The translations under genes were made by a program, and so were the position numbers. The notes under the pieces were generated by a model. The model was not told the origin of the DNA and made no database searches. It saw only the letters and a program-made list of their open reading frames with translations. Below, in pieces: positions 6,896 through 10,347 of a DNA stretch of 10,347 nt (the first letter of the stretch is position 1; the number at the start of each line of letters is the position of its first letter). The stretch comes from CAMCXT01 sp046302715 (GTDB taxonomy: Bacteria; Bacteroidota; Bacteroidia; M30B66): contig JBKCHQ010000224.1 in assembly GCA_046302715.1 (NCBI GenBank), positions 1 through 10,347 of the forward strand, in the 5' to 3' direction.

Positions 6896-6917
6896 TCAAA
6901 AATAAAAATATTTTTGA
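6896..6917. repeat. Perfect 9-bp inverted repeat formed by two divergent -7 boxes
   Basis: Arms TCAAAAATA (6896-6904) and TATTTTTGA (6909-6917) are exact reverse complements around AAAA. Each arm carries a full match to the Bacteroidota -7 consensus TAnnTTTG, one on each strand, so the dyad could be both a pair of promoters and a site for a symmetric regulator. Confidence 0.6.
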
Positions 6918-6926
6918 GAAAAGAAA
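6897..6926 (-). promoter_or_regulatory. Bacteroidota-type promoter for the choice-of-anchor L gene
   Basis: Read on the minus strand: TTTC (6926-6923, one mismatch to the -33 TTTG), an 18-base spacer, then TATTTTTG (6904-6897), an exact TAnnTTTG -7 box. The spacing is within the known range. Transcription would start near 6891, leaving a leader of about 27 bases before the start codon at 6864, which also supports that start. Confidence 0.5.
6909..6916 (+). promoter_or_regulatory. Possible -7 promoter element for the phosphopantetheinyl transferase gene
   Basis: TATTTTTG matches TAnnTTTG exactly, about 20 bases before the TTG start codon. No good -33 TTTG lies at 17-23 bases; the nearest TTG (6880-6882) is 26 bases away, so this is weaker than the opposing promoter. 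Confidence 0.35.
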
Positions 6927-6935
6927 CCATCACAA

Positions 6936-7538
6936 TTGCAAATCAAAGAATTAAATATCCTAAAGGATAGTAAAACGGAGTTTATCGTGCTCGCACAAAC
7001 CGAGCATGGATCTTCTTACCGAAGCTCAAGTAAAGGAATTGCGGAGCATTTGCTGGAGCAATGCAGGGGTATTTCAAGTTCTGTGAGCTATACCGAAAAG
7101 GGTAAACCCTATCTCGATAAGCGCTCCGAATTTATTTCAATTAGCCACACGCATCAATGGTTTTGTTTAATGCTTAGCACATCGCACGAGTGCGGTATTG
7201 ATATAGAACATCATCGCGATGCGCTCCATCGTATTGCCCCAAGATTTCTAAATTCCAGCGAAATGGCGTTTGTTTCCGATTGTAATAACCCGCAAAGCGC
7301 CTTGCAGTTTATCTGGGGCGCTAAAGAAGCCGTTTACAAAAGCTGGGGACAACGAGGTTTAGAATTCGCTGCAGATATGATTGTGCGTCCCTTTGAACCC
7401 AAAGATTCCTGCACATTTATTACTATGGATTTTAGTTTTAGGCAACATCGAAGAGTCTACCAACTAAGTGCGCAGCAAATCGACGATTTATTTCTGGTTT
7501 ACACCGATGGCTTCGAGACGCTTATGCCACTTATTTAA
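6936..7538 (+). CDS. 4'-phosphopantetheinyl transferase, Sfp-type superfamily
   Basis: A 200-residue enzyme that moves the 4'-phosphopantetheine arm of CoA onto a conserved Ser of acyl, peptidyl or aryl carrier proteins. Seen: SISH with H71 in FISISHTHQWF; the Mg2+-binding G-I-D89-I-E91 motif; and the second signature W127-G-A-K130-E131-A-x2-K135 followed by SWGQRGLEF, an arrangement seen in Bacteroidota members of about 200-215 residues. E131 completes the metal site, so it looks active. The start is the TTG at 6936: a stop lies just upstream (6915-6917) and there is no ATG before the conserved region, so the start is less certain than the rest. No signal peptide; cytosolic. It is divergent from the choice-of-anchor L gene and overlaps the convergent PKD gene by 8 bp. 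No carrier protein, fatty acid, polyketide or NRPS gene is in the window. Confidence 0.9.
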   Translation: MQIKELNILKDSKTEFIVLAQTEHGSSYRSSSKGIAEHLLEQCRGISSSVSYTEKGKPYLDKRSEFISISHTHQWFCLMLSTSHECGIDIEHHRDALHRIAPRFLNSSEMAFVSDCNNPQSALQFIWGAKEAVYKSWGQRGLEFAADMIVRPFEPKDSCTFITMDFSFRQHRRVYQLSAQQIDDLFLVYTDGFETLMPLI

Positions 7539-10347
7539 CCAGCGTTACCCGGTGGTCAATTCTGCGAATTTTAGGGTCTTGCGTGTCGCGCACATACACA
7601 ACCACCGCATAAACATCCATTTGTGATACCGACTGTTCAAGGGCATTAAATGGGCGTCCGTTCCAACCTTCGTCAATGTCCTTTGAAAGATATACCAGCT
7701 CGCCCCAGCGATCGTAAATTTCCATTCTAAACTCATCAATATTTAACCCGTAACATTTAAAAATTTCGTTTTCTCCATCCTCATTGGGAGTGAAGGCATT
7801 GGGGAGGTAAAACGTCATTTCTTCTTCCACTTTTAATTGATATTCGGCGTAGTCTTTACATCCAAATGCATTGCTTACCACTTGGGTAATTCTATATTCT
7901 CCTGCCGTTAAATAATTATGGGTAAAATCAGGCACGTTTTGGAAATTTCCATCGCCCAGATTATACTCCCAAGAGGTGGCGCCCATGGAGTTATCGGTAA
8001 TATTTGCCAGAGGATGGGCCGTGCTTAGGGTTTGTGGATTAACGGTAAAGCCCGCTTGTGGAACCGGAAAAACATTGACCAGGGCATGGGCATCGTATCG
8101 GGTGCTGCAGCCTTCGGCGCTGGTTACGGTTAAACTCACCGTGTGTTGACCGGGACTTTCGAAGCTGTGTTGCGGATTGAATTGCGAATATTGATTGCCA
8201 TCGCCCATATCCCATAAGAAAGTAAGCGGACCATTGCCTTGCGATGCATTGCTGAACACCGGCGTTAAAGGCGGGCACCCCTCCAGAATATTGGCCGAAA
8301 ACTGGGCTTCAGGCATGGCATACACTTCAATCGAATCAACAAATTCGGGACTGCTGCAGCCCCAGGTATTCACGCGCAAACGTACCGGATAAACTCCGGC
8401 CTGAGGGTAGGTAATTCCAGATGGACTGGCAAGCGATGATTGTTGCTGTGATGCGAGATTGCCGAAATCCCAGTAAAATATAGCATCAGCGTTATAGTTG
8501 CCTGCTGCTCCAAAGCTAAAGCTGTTTGAATTTAGGCATTGCCCATCGGGCACCACAAACGAAACCAAGGGTTGTGGATCTACCAATACATTAACGGTAT
8601 CGTTTACCGAACAATTTCCTAACGTAGTAACAACCACATAACTCTGCATTTGCAGCTGCCCGCTTGTATTGGTAAGAATTAGTTGAGGATTGGGCAGCGT
8701 TTGATCGTTCATGCCGGCTGATGGAAACCACTGGTAGGAATACCCTAGGGTATATGGTCCTCCTAGCGCTACGGTGTCGCCCGGACATCCACCTCTGTCG
8801 TCGCCTGCATTGGCCACCGGCGAAGGATTTACGCTTAATTCTACCTGACTTTCGGGCGCTGCACAGCCCCACTGACTGATGTTAAGCGTTATGACCTTTG
8901 GTCCGGGCACCTGCCATTGTACCGAATAAGGTCCTGCACCCGAACCCGATATTACGGTAGCTCCATCAAAATTCCAGTCGAAATCAGCTATTGGAAGGGC
9001 CGTTCCTGTAAATGCTATAGTGGAACTGAGGCCTTCGCACACCAGAGGTGAAGCCGTGAAATTGGATACAGGGTATGGTATTACTTCGACCTGGTCGTTT
9101 TCGGGGGGCGACATACAACCGTTCTCCATTACTTGCAACCCCACGTTCTTAATGCCCGGTGTATTCCACAAAACCTCAATGGATCCGGCTCCGCTGCCCG
9201 ATAATATAATTCCGCCATCCACACTCCACGAATAATTGCCATTAACACTGGCCTGTCCTGTATAACTCAATGTAACCGGCACACCTACACATACACGCTC
9301 ATTAACAATAAATGGCGCATCGGGTATAGGAAACACATCAATAGTGTGGCTTATCGAAGGTGTGGTACAGCCTGCCTGCGTGAGATAGAGGGTGACGGTT
9401 TTCGATCCCAAGGTATTCCATTGTAAAACATAAGGTCCGTTTCCGTTTCCTGAAACCACGTTAGCATCGTCAAAATCCCAGGTGTATTGTGCACTGGCAA
9501 ACGCATCGCCCGTATATACCACCTCCGAAGTGCCGCCTATACATACCGGGCCACTTAACGTAAAGGTGGCTGTTGGTATGGGATTAACCTGTACAATCTC
9601 AAGTTCTTCAATAGAGGTGCATCCGTTTTCGGTTACCTGAAGCGAAATGGTTTTTGCACCCGGAGTTTCCCACGATACCTGGATGGGTCCGGCACCGCTG
9701 CCTGATGCTACATTGCCGTTGTCAAAATCCCAAATAAACTGGGCATTAGCTTGTGCATTACCGGCATAGGCAATGGAGGTGTTTTCGAAGGCACAAACAG
9801 GCGACTGTGCCGTAAAATAACCGGTTGGGATGGGCCTCACATTCACCTCTTGTTGGTGCGGAAGTGATACACAACCATTCTCTTCGACTTGTAAAATAAT
9901 GGTTTTAATGCCCGGTGTAGCCCATTGCGCTTCCAGCGGCCCGGCGTTGGTTCCGCTTACTATGGCGCCACCATTTAAACTCCACGAAAACGTGGCGTTT
10001 GCACTTGCAGACCCGGTGTAAGTAAGGGTTGATGTTTCATTTAAGCAAATGGGAGTTTCGACGGTAAACACTGCAGTGGGCGTGGGATTAACCACTATAG
10101 TTTGTTGAAGTGGTAATGAAGGGCAACCCTGCGGAGAGGTGAGTGTTAAAGTTACTGTTTTGGTTCCGGCATTTTGCCAGTACACTTCGTAGGGTCCGGC
10201 CTGCATGCCCGAAAGTACCTGCCCGCCGTTAAAATCCCAGGTGAATTGCATGCCTGCAGTTGAATTTCCGCTGGCATAAACAGTAGATGCTTCGCCCACG
10301 CAAACCGGCGACTCTACCGTAAATTGTGGCTGAGGAATGGGTAAAAC
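7531..10347 (-). CDS. Giant PKD-repeat surface protein with T9SS type B sorting domain, N-terminus beyond the window
   Basis: At least 938 residues of a larger secreted protein; the frame stays open through 10347, so the GTG at 10299 is internal (it reads V in the repeat). From the right edge: six tandem 84/85-residue PKD-like repeats (10323-8809), an Ig-like linker domain starting AGDDRGGCPGD (8808-8560), three PKD domains (8559-8302, 8301-8050 with LWDMGDGN, 8049-7819 with YNLGDGN), and a 95-residue gliding motility-associated C-terminal domain (7818-7534) with AFTPNEDGENEIF, IYDRWGELVY and GWNG, ending VTLVK. That domain targets proteins to the type IX secretion system. The sorting domain departs from the usual FTPNGDGxND and GWDG. 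Probably a long, stalk-like adhesin or matrix protein; ligand unknown. Its stop codon is overlapped by the convergent transferase gene. It cannot be said from this window whether it shares a transcript with genes to the right. Confidence 0.93.
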   Translation of the reverse strand, partial: VLPIPQPQFTVESPVCVGEASTVYASGNSTAGMQFTWDFNGGQVLSGMQAGPYEVYWQNAGTKTVTLTLTSPQGCPSLPLQQTIVVNPTPTAVFTVETPICLNETSTLTYTGSASANATFSWSLNGGAIVSGTNAGPLEAQWATPGIKTIILQVEENGCVSLPHQQEVNVRPIPTGYFTAQSPVCAFENTSIAYAGNAQANAQFIWDFDNGNVASGSGAGPIQVSWETPGAKTISLQVTENGCTSIEELEIVQVNPIPTATFTLSGPVCIGGTSEVVYTGDAFASAQYTWDFDDANVVSGNGNGPYVLQWNTLGSKTVTLYLTQAGCTTPSISHTIDVFPIPDAPFIVNERVCVGVPVTLSYTGQASVNGNYSWSVDGGIILSGSGAGSIEVLWNTPGIKNVGLQVMENGCMSPPENDQVEVIPYPVSNFTASPLVCEGLSSTIAFTGTALPIADFDWNFDGATVISGSGAGPYSVQWQVPGPKVITLNISQWGCAAPESQVELSVNPSPVANAGDDRGGCPGDTVALGGPYTLGYSYQWFPSAGMNDQTLPNPQLILTNTSGQLQMQSYVVVTTLGNCSVNDTVNVLVDPQPLVSFVVPDGQCLNSNSFSFGAAGNYNADAIFYWDFGNLASQQQSSLASPSGITYPQAGVYPVRLRVNTWGCSSPEFVDSIEVYAMPEAQFSANILEGCPPLTPVFSNASQGNGPLTFLWDMGDGNQYSQFNPQHSFESPGQHTVSLTVTSAEGCSTRYDAHALVNVFPVPQAGFTVNPQTLSTAHPLANITDNSMGATSWEYNLGDGNFQNVPDFTHNYLTAGEYRITQVVSNAFGCKDYAEYQLKVEEEMTFYLPNAFTPNEDGENEIFKCYGLNIDEFRMEIYDRWGELVYLSKDIDEGWNGRPFNALEQSVSQMDVYAVVVYVRDTQDPKIRRIDHRVTLVK
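8809..10323 (-). repeat. Six tandem ~252-bp coding repeats (PKD-like domains)
   Basis: Unit borders, taken at the F of FTxxxPVC: 10323-10069 (85 codons), 10068-9817, 9816-9565, 9564-9313, 9312-9061 and 9060-8809 (84 codons each). Shared positions are C8, Y/F-T-G near 17-20, W29, SGxGAGP near 38-44, W49, PG at 52-53 and a G-C at 65-66 (67 in the first unit), ending N/RPIPT. The units are clearly diverged, so this is old domain duplication and not a fresh, slippage-prone repeat. The array continues past the right edge: the residues before the first unit (VLPIPQPQ) match the end of a further unit. Confidence 0.92.

Noticed and set aside
6865..6933. 23-codon N-terminal extension of the choice-of-anchor L frame.
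   Set aside because: The Met at 6864 begins a clean signal peptide, and the extension would cover the divergent promoter region.

Overview
The window reads as a chromosomal segment of a Bacteroidota bacterium, most likely from the Flavobacteriales or a related gliding lineage. Three things point there: two secreted proteins end in the type IX secretion (T9SS) type B 'gliding motility-associated' C-terminal domain; the SdhB has the Bacteroidota-type long loop in its 2Fe-2S site; and the best promoter candidates fit the Bacteroidota TTTG / TAnnTTTG pattern rather than an E. coli-type one. No rRNA, tRNA, CRISPR array, transposase or phage gene was found.

Left part (1-4025) is mostly housekeeping. 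It holds the 3' end of sdhB (+), a hairpin terminator shared with a convergent DCC-family thiol-disulfide oxidoreductase (-), a DUF1801/YdhG-like protein (+) whose start lies only 31 bp from the DCC start, and a leftward cluster: a DPM1-like GT2 glycosyltransferase, a GNAT acetyltransferase joined to it by a 4-base ATGA overlap, and a NA37/NdpA-type nucleoid-associated protein 60 bp further on. The long open frame through the GNAT runs into the glycosyltransferase, so its start is set here at 3288.

Middle (4026-4392) is 367 bp without a recognised gene, but it is unusually structured. It contains an operator-like dyad just upstream of the glycosyltransferase, three hairpin elements (one with two competing pairing partners), and a 22-codon open frame preceded by AGGAGG. 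This is the least explained part of the window.

Right part (4393-10347) is a surface-protein locus. An 823-residue secreted protein (choice-of-anchor L, Calx-beta-like, PKD domains, T9SS type B signal) is read leftward. A Sfp-type 4'-phosphopantetheinyl transferase is read rightward from a shared divergent promoter region containing a perfect inverted repeat made of two back-to-back -7 boxes. The transferase then runs tail-to-tail, with an 8-bp overlap, into a very large PKD-repeat T9SS protein whose N-terminus lies beyond the right edge. Six tandem 84/85-residue PKD-like repeats are visible in it. The two secreted proteins are probably exported by the T9SS and displayed on, or released from, the cell surface. 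No T9SS machinery gene and no carrier protein for the transferase is in the window.
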